A stretch of DNA of 22,852 nt from Halobacteriales archaeon. GTDB taxonomy: Archaea; Halobacteriota; Halobacteria; Halobacteriales; SKSH01. The notes under the pieces were generated by a model. That model did not search any database. It saw only the letters and a program-made list of their open reading frames with translations, and was not told the DNA's origin. Position numbers and translations under genes: made by a program. This document shows, piece after piece, positions 21,939 through 22,852 of this stretch (position 1 is its first letter; every line of letters begins with the position of its first letter). The DNA is taken from assembly GCA_007118075.1 (NCBI GenBank), contig SKSH01000068.1:1-22852 (forward strand), given 5' to 3'.

Positions 21939-22852
21939 ATGACGGTCTCCGAAGCAATACTTGCCCATGAGACGGCACAATGCTACATCGATGGGTCGTG
22001 GGAAGTCACTGGCGATCAATTGGTTGCCACTCCTGAAGATTCAAGAAATGGCGAGCGACTTATCTCAGTCACTGACACACCTGCTCCAGTCATTGACTCG
22101 TGTGTTCGTTCGGCGAAATCTGCGTTCGAGTCGTGGCGTGGGGTATCCGTGGAAGACCGGATCCAACCGATGTTCACCTTCAAAGCACTGCTGGAAGAAC
22201 ATCAGCAAGACTTGGCCGAGGTTCTTGTCCTCGAGCATGGAAAGACTCTGAGGGAAGCTACGGGTGAACTCCGTCGAGGAATCGAGAACGTCGAGGTCGC
22301 CTGTGGGATGCCGCATCTGATGCAGTCACCACATCTCCAGAACGCAGCTCCTGATATCGACGAGACGGCTATCCGCCGTCCACTTGGTGTGTTCACCGCC
22401 ATCACTCCGTTCAACTTCCCTGGGATGATCCCATTATGGTTCCTGCCCTACGCGGTTGCCTCGGGGAATTCGTTTATCCTAAAACCGAGTGAGAAGACAC
22501 CGTTGACGGCCACCTATCTGATGAAGCTCATTGAAGAAACAGGCTTCCCAGATGGTGTCGTGAACATGATCCATGGTGGCCCCAACACCGTCAACCGACT
22601 CATCGAGCACGACGATATCGAAGGTGCCTCTTTCGTTGGTTCGACACCGGTTGCAAAGCAGGTGTATGAGCTTGCAGCGAGGAATGGAAAGCGAGTCCAG
22701 GCCCAGGGAGGTGCGAATAACTACATCACGGTGATGCCATCAGCCGACCTTGACTTAGCTATCGAACAGACCGTGAGTTCTGCATTCGCAAATACAGGTC
22801 AACGTTGCTTGGCGAATCCGAATACCATCGTCGTGGGAGACCGCTATGCCGA
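21939..22852 (+). CDS. mmsA: CoA-acylating methylmalonate/malonate-semialdehyde dehydrogenase (C-terminus cut by window)
   Basis: 304 complete codons from the ATG at 21939, open to the window end; the family is about 490 residues, so roughly 185 are missing. ALDH superfamily landmarks: ITPFNFPGMIP from residue 155, KPSEKTP, FVGSTPVAK, and the catalytic cysteine C290 in NTGQRCLAN. At the position of the usual ALDH general base (ELGGK) it reads AQGGANNY. Absence of the Glu there is a hallmark of methylmalonate-semialdehyde dehydrogenases, which transfer the acyl group to CoA instead of water. Reaction: (methyl)malonate semialdehyde + CoA + NAD+ to acetyl- or propionyl-CoA, CO2 and NADH. With the divergent aminotransferase it could finish beta-alanine or 3-aminoisobutyrate breakdown. 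There is no ribosome site, consistent with a leaderless message. Confidence 0.9.
   Translation, partial: MTVSEAILAHETAQCYIDGSWEVTGDQLVATPEDSRNGERLISVTDTPAPVIDSCVRSAKSAFESWRGVSVEDRIQPMFTFKALLEEHQQDLAEVLVLEHGKTLREATGELRRGIENVEVACGMPHLMQSPHLQNAAPDIDETAIRRPLGVFTAITPFNFPGMIPLWFLPYAVASGNSFILKPSEKTPLTATYLMKLIEETGFPDGVVNMIHGGPNTVNRLIEHDDIEGASFVGSTPVAKQVYELAARNGKRVQAQGGANNYITVMPSADLDLAIEQTVSSAFANTGQRCLANPNTIVVGDRYA

Noticed and set aside
1..22852. CRISPR array, rRNA, tRNA or replication origin
   Set aside because: No regularly spaced repeats, no rRNA or tRNA sequence and no Orc/Cdc6-type repeat cluster was recognised on reading both strands.

Overview
The window looks like chromosomal or megaplasmid DNA of a haloarchaeon (class Halobacteria). 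The proteins are strongly acidic. The solute-binding protein carries a twin-arginine signal followed by a lipobox and a D/E/T/P-rich spacer, which is the usual haloarchaeal lipoprotein layout. Starts are either leaderless-like or preceded by short GGAGG-type sites, and A/T-rich TATA-like boxes stand in otherwise GC-richer DNA. I cannot name the genus. Both ends are cut inside genes.

Layout. (1) 1-2056, minus strand: a fumarate-reductase-like flavoprotein (C-terminus off the window) and a small haloarchaeal protein of unknown function. (2) 2362-10505, plus strand: a tight six-gene run of hyuA, hyuB1, an M24 (Xaa-Pro peptidase-like) metallopeptidase, hyuB2, a small cupin and a proline-racemase-family enzyme. 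(3) 10556-12196, minus: a family 5 (dipeptide/oligopeptide/nickel type) solute-binding lipoprotein. (4) 12527-14326, plus: a third hyuB paralogue, meeting tail to tail with (5) 14328-15281, minus: an M19 dipeptidase homologue that has lost the first metal-binding motif. (6) 15475-19576, plus: the two permeases and two ATPases of the transporter (dppB, C, D, F). (7) 19577-20445: about 870 bp without a credible gene, holding two orphan hairpins that resemble right ends of IS200/IS605 (IS1341-type) elements. (8) 20446-22852: a divergent pair, a class III aminotransferase (minus) and a CoA-acylating methylmalonate-semialdehyde-type dehydrogenase (plus, truncated).

How the genes may work together (inference). 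Blocks 2 to 6 look like one catabolic module. A peptide-type ABC importer brings in a small amide or cyclic amide. The ATP-dependent HyuA/HyuB enzyme (hydantoinase, oxoprolinase or carboxylase superfamily) opens or carboxylates it. The M24 and M19 proteins and the racemase/epimerase then process peptide or imino-acid products. The unusual points are one HyuA against three distinct full-length HyuB subunits, and a dipeptidase homologue without its usual first metal site. The aminotransferase plus semialdehyde dehydrogenase pair resembles a beta-alanine or related omega-amino-acid route. It lies beyond the insertion-sequence debris and may be a separate unit. No regulator gene is visible, but palindromes sit in several of the promoter regions.
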